A DNA stretch of 8,233 nt from an uncultured Thiotrichaceae bacterium (GTDB taxonomy: Bacteria > Pseudomonadota > Gammaproteobacteria > Thiotrichales > Thiotrichaceae): contig CALHTA010000085.1 of the NCBI GenBank assembly GCA_938038645.1, forward strand, positions 1 to 8,233, written 5' to 3'. Both the position numbers and the translations under genes were made by a program. How positions within the stretch are numbered: the first letter of the stretch is position 1; every line of letters starts with the position of its first letter. The notes under the pieces were generated by a model. It made no database searches, was not told the DNA's origin, and was given only the letters and a program-made list of their open reading frames with translations. Of this stretch, positions 1-6,301 are shown piece by piece.

Positions 1-835
1 GGTTGAGCAAGCCTTTGAATTATCCGACGCATCGGCTGAACGTTCATCAGCAGGCTGCACTATCAAACTAGGAAAAGAGTCGATCTCTGAATACATCACA
101 TCAAATATTGTTATGCTGAAATGGATGATCTCAGAAGGTTATGGCGATGTTCGCACTATCGGCAGACGTATCGAAAAGATGGAGGAATGGTTAGCAAATC
201 CAGAGCTATTAGAAGCAGACCCTGATGCAGAATACGCTAAAGTGTTTGAAATTAATATGTCTGAAATCAAAGAACCAATTCTAGCCTGCCCGAATGATCC
301 TGATGATGTGAAAAAGCTATCGGATGTTTCAGGAACGCAGATTGATGAAGTATTCCTAGGCTCTTGTATGACCAATATCGGTCACTTCCGTGCCGCAGGT
401 AAGTTGCTAGAGAAGCTTAAGACGCCAGTACCAACTCGCCTATGGGTGGTTCCACCGACTAAGATGGATGAAGCTAAACTGGTTGAGGAAGGCTATTACA
501 GTATCTTTGGTCGTGTAGGAGCTAGAACAGAAATGCCGGGTTGTTCGCTTTGCATGGGTAACCAAGCACGAGTTGCGGCAAAGAGTACGGTTGTTTCAAC
601 CTCTACCCGTAACTTCCCTAATCGTTTAGGTGATGGGGCTTTCGTTTATCTATCTTCTGCGGAATTAGCCTCTGTTGCCGCTATTTTGGGGCGCATTCCA
701 ACGGTTGAAGAGTACATGGAGTACGCTGCTGACCTAGAGACCATGGGTGATGATGTGTATCGTTACCTAAACTTCAATGAGATTGAAAGCTACACAAAAG
801 CCGCGCAGACGGTCATTCCAATTGTAGCTGCCTAA
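1..835 (+). CDS. acnB: Aconitate hydratase B, C-terminal part (5' end outside window)
   Basis: AcnB isomerises citrate and isocitrate in the cytoplasmic TCA and glyoxylate cycles; in some bacteria it also dehydrates 2-methylisocitrate. The reading frame is open from base 2, with no start visible, and stops with TAA at 833-835. That leaves 277 residues, about the last third of the roughly 865-residue E. coli family member. The three [4Fe-4S] cluster cysteines are present: one in [15 protein letters not shown] (fragment residue 122) and two in [12 protein letters not shown] (residues 181 and 184). The 59-residue gap between the first and second is the same as in E. coli AcnB. The conserved [12 protein letters not shown] and [13 protein letters not shown] stretches also match. 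An in-frame ATG at 113 lies inside the conserved domain and is not the real start. The gene ends in a strong terminator, so it is probably not co-transcribed with pckA. Identification is very secure. Confidence 0.97.
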   Translation, partial: VEQAFELSDASAERSSAGCTIKLGKESISEYITSNIVMLKWMISEGYGDVRTIGRRIEKMEEWLANPELLEADPDAEYAKVFEINMSEIKEPILACPNDPDDVKKLSDVSGTQIDEVFLGSCMTNIGHFRAAGKLLEKLKTPVPTRLWVVPPTKMDEAKLVEEGYYSIFGRVGARTEMPGCSLCMGNQARVAAKSTVVSTSTRNFPNRLGDGAFVYLSSAELASVAAILGRIPTVEEYMEYAADLETMGDDVYRYLNFNEIESYTKAAQTVIPIVAA

Positions 836-864
836 TCGGATGATGATTTAAGATTTACCTTCGT

Positions 865-898
865 ACGCCCTGCCCAGCCAAGCAGGGCGTTTTTGTTT
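865..898 (+). terminator. Intrinsic terminator of acnB
   Basis: A perfect 9-bp GC-rich stem, ACGCCCTGC (865-873) with GCAGGGCGT (882-890), encloses an 8-nt loop and is followed at once by TTTTTGTTT. It begins 30 nt after the acnB stop codon. The T-tract follows on the + strand only, so it should act in the acnB direction. Confidence 0.93.
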
Positions 899-903
899 AA
901 CCC

Positions 904-951
904 AGAGTATCTATATGCAACTACCCGAAAGTAATTGTTAGCCAATACTCT
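904..951 (+). repeat. Inverted repeat in the pckA leader
   Basis: AGAGTAT (904-910) and ATACTCT (945-951) are exact reverse complements separated by 34 nt. The right arm directly abuts the pckA Shine-Dalgarno sequence AAAGGA (952-957). If transcribed, the pair could form a long-looped stem beside the ribosome-binding site, or it could be two half-sites for a regulator. The arms are short and AT-rich, so chance is a real possibility. I see no confident sigma-70 promoter in the 134-bp acnB-pckA gap. Confidence 0.3.
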
Positions 952-969
952 AAAGGACTATAGAAAACG

Positions 970-2583
970 ATGACTATAATTAACGTTTCTAAGTACGGAA
1001 TAAAGAATCCAGGAGAGATTCTGCACAATCCAAGTTATGACACCTTGTTTGCTGAAGAGACACGCGATGACCTTGAAGGTTATGAACGTGGCATTCAGAC
1101 TGACACCGGCGCCATCAATGTAAATACAGGAATATTTACAGGGCGCTCACCAAAAGATAAGTACATCGTGTGTGATGATATGACACGCGACACCGTTTGG
1201 TGGTCAGGGCAAGGGGGATCAGATCAAGGAAAAAATGACAACAAAGCCATGTCACCCGAGGTTTTTGCTGAATTACAGGTATTAGTAAGTCAGCAGCTTT
1301 CAGAAAAACGTTTGTTTATCATTGATGCTTTTTGTGGCGCCAATGAAAACTCACGCTTGAAAGTACGCTTCATTACTGAAGTAGCGTGGCAGGCTCATTT
1401 TGTTAAGAACATGTTTATCCGCCCTACTGACGCTGAGTTAGCAGATTTTGAACCTGACTTTGTCGTCATGAACGGTGCTAAGACAAGCAATCCTAATTGG
1501 GAAAGCCAAGGCCTAAACTCAGAAAATTTTGTCGCGTTTGACCTTAGCCAAGGTATTCAACTGATTGGTGGCACTTGGTACGGCGGTGAGATGAAAAAGG
1601 GTTTATTTTCAATAATGAACTACTTTTTGCCTCTCAAAGGCATTGCTTCAATGCATTGCTCAGCCAATATTGGCAAAGAAGGTGACACCGCTATTTTCTT
1701 TGGGCTTTCAGGCACCGGCAAGACCACACTATCTACTGATTCAGAGAGAGCCTTAATTGGGGACGATGAACACGGTTGGGATGATGAGGGTGTGTTCAAC
1801 TTTGAGGGTGGCTGTTATGCCAAAACAATCAAGTTAAGTGCTGAAGCAGAACCAGAAATTTACGCAGCAATTCGCCGTGACGCCTTGCTTGAGAATGTAA
1901 CGGTTCGAGAGGACTCTAGTATCGATTTCGATGATGGTTCTCGCACTGAAAACACGCGAGTGTCCTACCCGATTGAGCATATTGAAAATATTGTTAGGCC
2001 TCACTCACGCGGCGGCCCAGCGAAGAAAGTCATTTTCTTATCGGCAGACGCCTTCGGTGTTTTACCGCCTGTTTCGAAACTCACGCCTGAGCAAACTCAG
2101 TATCACTTCTTATCTGGCTTTACCGCCAAGCTTGCTGGAACCGAGCGTGGCATAACTGAGCCTACCCCAACCTTTTCTGCCTGTTTTGGTGCTGCTTTTT
2201 TAAGTTTGCACCCTACTCAGTACTCAGAAATATTGGTTAAGCGGATGCTAGATTCTGGAGCGACAGCCTATCTTGTTAATACAGGCTGGAACGGCAGCGG
2301 TAAGCGAATTTCAATTAAAGATACTCGCGGAATTATTAACTCGATTTTAGATGGCAGCATTGAGTCAGCTGAAACGACTAACATTCCTTACTTTAATCTT
2401 ACGGTTCCAACTGCGCTCCCTAATGTTGATTCAGGTATTTTAGACCCGAGAGATACCTACCAAAATCCTGATGAGTGGGACTCAAAAGCGACTGATTTAG
2501 CTAAGTTGTTTGTTGAAAACTTTACTAAATACATCGATACAGAAGCTGGTGAAGCACTGCTAAAAGCAGGGCCGCAACTATAA
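970..2583 (+). CDS. pckA: Phosphoenolpyruvate carboxykinase (ATP)
   Basis: This cytoplasmic enzyme converts oxaloacetate and ATP to PEP, CO2 and ADP, the entry step of gluconeogenesis from TCA intermediates. The 537-residue product is close to the 540 of E. coli PckA and aligns along its length with an offset of about three residues. Visible landmarks are Arg59 (GRSPKDKY, substrate binding), Tyr204 and Lys210 in [11 protein letters not shown], His229 (SMHCSAN), the P-loop GLSGTGKT at 245-252, the kinase-2 aspartates in IGDDEHGW (265-266) and Arg330 in ENTRVSYP. All catalytic residues that I know for the ATP-type family are in place, and nothing suggests the GTP-type enzyme. The start is supported by AAAGGA at 952-957, although the 12-nt spacing is long. 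The terminator upstream implies its own promoter. It converges on fadD with 71 bp between stop codons. Confidence 0.97.
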   Translation: MTIINVSKYGIKNPGEILHNPSYDTLFAEETRDDLEGYERGIQTDTGAINVNTGIFTGRSPKDKYIVCDDMTRDTVWWSGQGGSDQGKNDNKAMSPEVFAELQVLVSQQLSEKRLFIIDAFCGANENSRLKVRFITEVAWQAHFVKNMFIRPTDAELADFEPDFVVMNGAKTSNPNWESQGLNSENFVAFDLSQGIQLIGGTWYGGEMKKGLFSIMNYFLPLKGIASMHCSANIGKEGDTAIFFGLSGTGKTTLSTDSERALIGDDEHGWDDEGVFNFEGGCYAKTIKLSAEAEPEIYAAIRRDALLENVTVREDSSIDFDDGSRTENTRVSYPIEHIENIVRPHSRGGPAKKVIFLSADAFGVLPPVSKLTPEQTQYHFLSGFTAKLAGTERGITEPTPTFSACFGAAFLSLHPTQYSEILVKRMLDSGATAYLVNTGWNGSGKRISIKDTRGIINSILDGSIESAETTNIPYFNLTVPTALPNVDSGILDPRDTYQNPDEWDSKATDLAKLFVENFTKYIDTEAGEALLKAGPQL

Positions 2584-2594
2584 GCTTTGCAAAC

Positions 2595-2630
2595 AAAAAA
2601 TCCCCGAGCTAACCGCTACGGGGATTTTTT
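2595..2630. terminator. Bidirectional terminator between pckA and fadD
   Basis: AAAAAATCCCCG (2595-2606) pairs perfectly with CGGGGATTTTTT (2619-2630) around a 12-nt loop. Because the A-run on one side mirrors the T-run on the other, each strand reads a GC-rich stem followed by six T residues. The hairpin lies 11 bp past the pckA stop and 24 bp past the fadD stop, so it can end both converging transcripts. Confidence 0.93.
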
Positions 2631-2654
2631 ATATCTAGAACAAACTACAAACAA

Positions 2655-4316
2655 TTATTTATCGCGTAATTCTCTACGAAGAATCTTACCAACGTTTGTC
2701 TTTGGCAATTCATCTAGAAAAGCGATATGTTTAGGGCGTTTGTAACCCGTCAACTCTGTCTTACAATGGGCCATTAGCTCTTCTTCGGTCAATGACTCAT
2801 CGTTACGAACAACAAACAACTTGACCACTTCGCCAGATTTATCATCTTGCACACCGATAGCACCCGCTTCTAAAACTTTGGGGTGCAGAGCTGCAACATC
2901 TTCAATTTCATTTGGATAAACGTTAAAGCCAGAAACGATAATCATATCCTTTAAACGATCAACGATCTTAACAAATCCATTTTCATCAACCGTCGCCACA
3001 TCACCAGTCTTTAGCCAACCATCGGAATCTAGAACCTTTGCCGTTTCTCCCGGACGATTCCAGTAACCTTTCATGACCTGTGGACCACGAACACAAAGTT
3101 CACCTGGCTCATTGAGGCCAAGCTCTACGCCATTGTCATCTCGAATACAGATTTCAGTTGAAGGCAGCGGAAGTCCGATTGAAGCGTTAAACTCTTTGAG
3201 AGTCACTGGGTTTATACACACTGCAGGCGAGCTCTCAGTCAGGCCATAGGCTTCTACTAAAGTGCAACCTGTTATACGCTTCCATTCATCAGCTACATAG
3301 CGCTGAACCGCCATTCCGCCGCCGAGTGATAGTTTTAAATTTGAAAAATCTAACTGATCAAACCCTGGTGTATGAATTAAACCGTTGAATAAAGTGTTTA
3401 CGCCTGTGATGTAGGAAAACTGACGACCTTTCAGCAGCTTTACAAAACCTGGCATATCACGTGGATTCGTAATTAGCATGCTGTTCGCACCAATCTTCAT
3501 GCTGAAAAGCGCATTCGCGGTTAACGCAAAGATATGGTAAAGCGGCAAAGCGGTGACCACTAATTCCTCACCATCACTTAGATCGCCACCCGCCCAAACA
3601 TGAGCTTGTAGTAAATTGGCGATCATATTGCGGTGAGTTAGTGCCGCACCTTTTGATAAACCGGTGGTCCCCCCCGTGTACTGAAGAAAAGCAATATCTT
3701 CATGACCAACCGACACTTCATTAAAAGGAAATTTAGCGCCTTCGGTAAGTGTTTGATTAAACTTGATTGAACCTGGCAGGTTGAAGGCCGGAACCATCTT
3801 TTTAACATATTTTACAATACTATTAATCAGCAAAGATTTAGGGAAACCAACCACATCAGCGATTTGAGTCGTGATTACCGTTTTGACTTGAGTCTTATCG
3901 ATGACTTTAGTTAGCGTATGAGCAAAGTTCTCTAAAATAACAATAGCCTTTGCACCGGAGTCTTTTAGCTGATGCTCCAACTCGCGATCAGTATACAAAG
4001 GATTCGTATTAACAACGGTTAATCCGGCTCTAAGCGCACCAAACAAAGCAATGGGGTATTGCAGCAAGTTAGGAAGCATAATAGCGATATGGTCGCCTTT
4101 TTTAAGCCCTGCGACATGCGTTAAATAACTAGCAAACTGCGCCGTTTTAACATCAAGATCGTTATAAGTTAATACCTTACCAAGATTCTCGTAAGCAGGT
4201 TTTTCACCAAAACGAGATACACTAATGTTCATCACATCATTCAATGAACTGTATTCATTGGTATCAACTTCAGGCCCAACCCCTTTTGGATAGCTATCCA
4301 GCCAGATTTTTTCCAT
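2655..4316 (-). CDS. fadD: Long-chain-fatty-acid--CoA ligase (FadD family)
   Basis: FadD activates free long-chain fatty acids to acyl-CoA with ATP, at the inner membrane, committing them to beta-oxidation. The 553-residue product matches E. coli FadD (561 residues) end to end. It shows the adenylate-forming signature YTGGTTGLSKGA (213-224), the second motif EAYGLTES (355-362), the FadD signature beginning DGWLKTGD at 432, and the A10 lysine 544 in PKTNVGKILRREL. The start is ATG at 4316: AGGAG at 4326-4322 lies five nt upstream, and the protein then begins MEKIWLDSYP, like E. coli MKKVWLNRYP. An in-frame GTG at 4322 overlaps that Shine-Dalgarno sequence and is unlikely to be used. The gene runs towards pckA and diverges from the lipoprotein gene. 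Fatty-acid activation fits with gluconeogenesis next door. I see no clear FadR-type operator. Confidence 0.95.
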   Translation of the reverse strand: MEKIWLDSYPKGVGPEVDTNEYSSLNDVMNISVSRFGEKPAYENLGKVLTYNDLDVKTAQFASYLTHVAGLKKGDHIAIMLPNLLQYPIALFGALRAGLTVVNTNPLYTDRELEHQLKDSGAKAIVILENFAHTLTKVIDKTQVKTVITTQIADVVGFPKSLLINSIVKYVKKMVPAFNLPGSIKFNQTLTEGAKFPFNEVSVGHEDIAFLQYTGGTTGLSKGAALTHRNMIANLLQAHVWAGGDLSDGEELVVTALPLYHIFALTANALFSMKIGANSMLITNPRDMPGFVKLLKGRQFSYITGVNTLFNGLIHTPGFDQLDFSNLKLSLGGGMAVQRYVADEWKRITGCTLVEAYGLTESSPAVCINPVTLKEFNASIGLPLPSTEICIRDDNGVELGLNEPGELCVRGPQVMKGYWNRPGETAKVLDSDGWLKTGDVATVDENGFVKIVDRLKDMIIVSGFNVYPNEIEDVAALHPKVLEAGAIGVQDDKSGEVVKLFVVRNDESLTEEELMAHCKTELTGYKRPKHIAFLDELPKTNVGKILRRELRDK

Positions 4317-4347
4317 TTTCACTCCTCAATGCCTCATTTACACTCCT
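4314..4347 (-). promoter_or_regulatory. Duplicated ribosome-binding site with three-codon micro-ORF before fadD
   Basis: Reading the minus strand, AGGAGTGTAAATG (4347-4335) is followed 21 nt later by AGGAGTGAAAATG (4326-4314), a 13-nt repeat with one mismatch. The second copy is the real fadD Shine-Dalgarno and ATG. The first offers an equally good initiation site but opens ATG-AGG-CAT-TGA (4337-4326), encoding only Met-Arg-His. Its TGA overlaps the start of the fadD AGGAG. The two ATGs are in the same frame. This could be a translated leader that couples or tunes fadD initiation, or the relic of a small tandem duplication. Confidence 0.5.
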
Positions 4348-4377
4348 ATAAATGCGGCTTATTATTTTGTGTTTGTG

Positions 4378-4405
4378 TCATCAGATCAGTCCATGATCAT
4401 CAGAT
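4378..4405. repeat. 9-bp direct repeat upstream of fadD
   Basis: TCATCAGAT occurs exactly at 4378-4386 and again at 4397-4405, a period of 19 bp, slightly under two helical turns. The 8-bp palindrome ATGATCAT (4393-4400) overlaps the second copy. Tandem half-sites for a transcription factor acting on fadD would look like this, but the sequence matches no operator I know, and chance cannot be excluded. Confidence 0.3.
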
Positions 4406-4420
4406 ATAAAATCAGCCTAA

Positions 4421-4448
4421 TTGACTTACCATAGGGCGTCAATATCAA
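4421..4448 (+). promoter_or_regulatory. Possible sigma-70 promoter for the DUF1287 lipoprotein gene
   Basis: TTGACT (4421-4426, five of six consensus bases) is followed 16 bp later by TATCAA (4443-4448, four of six). A transcript from here would carry a leader of roughly 95 nt that includes the inverted repeat at 4478-4514. The 6-bp inverted repeat ATTGAC (4420-4425) / GTCAAT (4438-4443) also places a TTGACG on the minus strand, but its -10 match is poor. The prediction rests only on short matches. Confidence 0.3.
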
Positions 4449-4477
4449 ATAGACGCGGAATTGCTTACTTTTTAGTT

Positions 4478-4514
4478 CAAAGCGTTTATATTGTTACGAG
4501 ATGGTAACGCTTTG
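4478..4514. promoter_or_regulatory. Inverted repeat, candidate operator or leader hairpin
   Basis: CAAAGCGTT (4478-4486) and AACGCTTTG (4506-4514) are perfect 9-bp reverse complements separated by 19 bp. A second inverted pair, GTTAC (4493-4497) and GTAAC (4504-4508), lies mostly inside and shares three bases with the right arm. TTCAA (4476-4480) and TTGAA (4518-4522) flank it. The element lies in the fadD/lipoprotein divergent gap, nearer the lipoprotein gene. It could be a two-site operator or an RNA stem in the leader; the regulator is unknown. Confidence 0.45.
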
Positions 4515-4551
4515 TACTTGAATAATAACAAAAAAAGCCTACATTACTACT

Positions 4552-5394
4552 ATGCATCTAAACCTTCGTTTTTCACTTTCAAGCCTTGCAATAGGCTGCA
4601 CTCTATTTCTGTTGTCGGGCTGTGACCCTAGCTCACAACAGGAAGACAAAATGGTAAAACGAGATTTGCCGATTCCCCCAATGACAGCAGACTACGGCGA
4701 CTTACCCGATGTAACCGCGATGCGGGATGGTTGGTTTTATCCCCCCAATGAAACTGAAGATCCGTATGCGCCAGACGAAGAAACGATACCACTCCCCACA
4801 CAGCCTGAAGTCGAACTCACTTTTGCAGAAGAGCTAGCTCAAGCAGCACTTGCTAGAACCATGCACCGAGTTCGTTATGATGGACGCTATCTAAAGATTG
4901 CTTATCCTATGGGTGATGTGCCTGAAGATATGGGTGTCTGCACCGATGTTGTGATTCGCTCATACCGAGAACTCGGCATTGACTTACAAAAAGATGTGCA
5001 TGAAGATATAAAGAGGAACTTCAGCAAATACCCCAGCAAAAAGCGTTGGGGGTTGCGTAGGCCTGACACCAATATTGACCATAGGCGAGTTTATAACTTA
5101 CAGGCTTTTTTTGAACGAAAAGGCGAATCAATACCGATTACAAATGACCCAAGGGATTACAAACCAGGAGACTTAGTAACCTGGCAAGTAGGCCCGAAAC
5201 TCCCCCACATTGGGGTCGTTTTGGATATGGTAAGTAAAGAGGATTCATCGCGTCATTTAATTGCCCATAATATCGGTGCCGGACCTGTTATCGATGATAT
5301 TTTGTTTAGGTATAGAATTACCGGTCACTATCGATACCAACCCAAACTGAAGCCCAAGCAACCAAAAGACAAAACTAAGTTAGTCAAGGGGTAG
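4552..5394 (+). CDS. DUF1287-family lipoprotein, predicted periplasmic
   Basis: The N-terminus is a lipoprotein signal peptide: a hydrophobic segment to residue 20, then the lipobox LSGC with Cys24 as the predicted acylated residue. Asp25 at position +2 would, by the E. coli rule, favour retention in the inner membrane, facing the periplasm. Residues 25-90 are a Pro- and acid-rich linker. The rest (about 91-262) resembles DUF1287: CTDVVIRSYRELGIDLQKDV (Cys130), PGDLVTW (205-211), PHIGVV (His219), AHNIGAGP (His239) and ITGHYRY. The order Cys, then His in a 'GDLV...HIGVV' context recalls NlpC/P60-type papain-like hydrolases, so peptidoglycan hydrolysis is plausible but unproven. The tail is Lys-rich. 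No clear Shine-Dalgarno precedes the ATG, but the next in-frame ATG (residue 34) would remove the lipobox, so this start is preferred. It diverges from fadD. Confidence 0.85.
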   Translation: MHLNLRFSLSSLAIGCTLFLLSGCDPSSQQEDKMVKRDLPIPPMTADYGDLPDVTAMRDGWFYPPNETEDPYAPDEETIPLPTQPEVELTFAEELAQAALARTMHRVRYDGRYLKIAYPMGDVPEDMGVCTDVVIRSYRELGIDLQKDVHEDIKRNFSKYPSKKRWGLRRPDTNIDHRRVYNLQAFFERKGESIPITNDPRDYKPGDLVTWQVGPKLPHIGVVLDMVSKEDSSRHLIAHNIGAGPVIDDILFRYRITGHYRYQPKLKPKQPKDKTKLVKG

Positions 5395-5404
5395 CTAATT
5401 ACCC

Positions 5405-5428
5405 GCTGGTCATCGTTTTTTTACCAGC
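5405..5428. repeat. Short hairpin after the lipoprotein gene
   Basis: GCTGGT (5405-5410) pairs with ACCAGC (5423-5428) around a 12-nt loop that contains seven T residues. It starts 10 nt after the lipoprotein stop codon. There is no T-run after the stem on either strand, so it is not a convincing intrinsic terminator. The rest of the 124-bp gap before the next gene shows only AT-rich sequence and that gene's ribosome-binding site. Confidence 0.3.
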
Positions 5429-5518
5429 TATCTTAATAGATACGGCTAAAGCTAACGTTTGTCATTATTTTTACCTCAGAAGCCAATTTAATCGCTGTCC
5501 AGATAAAAAGGATTTTTC

Positions 5519-6229
5519 ATGTCAGCTCTTTACCATTATCTTCGAGGCGGGCTAGTGCCTACTTTGCGGATTCTCAGCTTGATGCTCATTACGCTAACAA
5601 TTACCTCAACGGCACACGCATCTTCAAGTGATTCTGAAGATCATTCCAATCTCGATACAGAAACTCATCAGAGCAAATTTGTTAAATTAGATTCAGCGGG
5701 CGAAGCACTTGAAAACAATGCCAAGAAATGGGCGTGTGTAGCAGATAATGTTACAGGACTGACCTGGGAAAAACGTGATCCAACGACCGCGCTGCACGGT
5801 CATGACACCTATATTTGGTATCAGCCTGAGCAAGCGATTTCAGGCTCTCCCAGAGCGCATCCGGAACTGGACTGGGCTGACAGCACATGCTTCGGATTTA
5901 ATCCCGATGATTCCACTTCATTTTGTAACACGAGTAGCTATGCTGAGCGTGTGAATCAAAGTAACTACTGTGGTTTTAGCGATTGGCGGCTACCAACTGC
6001 TAACGAACTGCTCACCTTAGTGGATCCTGACCGTAAGCTACGAAATATCAAACCATTAATCGATACTCGGTTTTTTCCTTTTCATCAACCCTTCTTGTAC
6101 TGGACAAGCACGGTGAACAGCAATGGCATTGTTGCCACTGTATTCTCAGATGACAGAATTTTTGCCAACTCAGAAAGAAGCGATACAATCATGGTTAGGC
6201 TAGTTAGAGGTAATATTTCTCCAGATTAG
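5519..6229 (+). CDS. Secreted DUF1566 (Lcl_C domain) protein
   Basis: The product is 236 residues. Positive residues near the N-terminus (Arg9, Arg17) precede a hydrophobic stretch (about 18-31) and a signal-peptidase I site AHA|SS after Ala34, so export is expected. Residues 35-52 are polar, Ser- and acid-rich. From about 53 to 231 it looks like the Lcl_C/DUF1566 domain: WACVADNVTGLTWEKR (71-86), then CGFSDWRLPTANELLTLVD (151-169), then a W-S/T-S segment FLYWTSTVNS and a final VRLVRG. Four cysteines in the mature part (73, 124, 136, 151) could form disulphides. The domain is named from the C-terminus of the Legionella collagen-like adhesin Lcl; here there is no collagen repeat, only the domain. 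Its biochemical role is unknown. AAAAGGAT at 5506-5513 gives a good ribosome-binding site. Confidence 0.85.
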   Translation: MSALYHYLRGGLVPTLRILSLMLITLTITSTAHASSSDSEDHSNLDTETHQSKFVKLDSAGEALENNAKKWACVADNVTGLTWEKRDPTTALHGHDTYIWYQPEQAISGSPRAHPELDWADSTCFGFNPDDSTSFCNTSSYAERVNQSNYCGFSDWRLPTANELLTLVDPDRKLRNIKPLIDTRFFPFHQPFLYWTSTVNSNGIVATVFSDDRIFANSERSDTIMVRLVRGNISPD

Positions 6230-6267
6230 CAATAGGCAAACTAGCTATCGTTTTGTACAAATGAGAA

Positions 6268-6300
6268 AATCAACACTTCATTAATTATCAGAAGTTGATT
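6268..6300 (+). promoter_or_regulatory. Hairpin over the pgl ribosome-binding region
   Basis: AATCAA plus CTTC (6268-6279, with a two-base CA bulge at 6274-6275) pairs with GAAGTTGATT (6291-6300) to give ten base pairs around an 11-nt AT-rich loop. The right arm ends one base before the pgl ATG at 6302 and contains the only Shine-Dalgarno-like bases (AGAAG, 6290-6294). Folding would hide the initiation region. The pairing is mostly A-T and of modest stability. Confidence 0.35.
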
Positions 6301-6301
6301 C

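Noticed and set aside
113..115. ATG at 113 as the start of a separate 240-residue protein
   Set aside because: The frame is open to the window edge, and the upstream residues ([13 protein letters not shown]) are conserved AcnB sequence.
139..375. 78-codon open frame on the minus strand
   Set aside because: It lies wholly antisense to the well-conserved acnB coding region and has no recognisable protein features.
1931..2155. 74-codon open frame on the plus strand
   Set aside because: It is an out-of-frame shadow inside pckA, where the pckA frame is fully conserved.
4317..4322. GTG at 4322 as the fadD start (two extra codons)
   Set aside because: This GTG overlaps the AGGAG ribosome-binding site. 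The ATG at 4316 has ideal spacing and gives the N-terminus expected for FadD.
4379..4405. FadR operator upstream of fadD
   Set aside because: I looked for the CTGGTC-N-GACCAG palindrome. CAGATCAGTCCATGATC resembles it only loosely, without the paired half-sites.
5405..5428. Hairpin after the lipoprotein gene as an intrinsic terminator
   Set aside because: The stem is only 6 bp, the T-run is inside the loop, and no T-run follows on either strand.
4552..6229. DUF1287 lipoprotein and DUF1566 protein as a novel two-gene defence or toxin system
   Set aside because: Both are envelope-type proteins with ordinary signal sequences. No nuclease, ATPase or toxin motif or mobile-element context is present, and there is a 124-bp gap between them.
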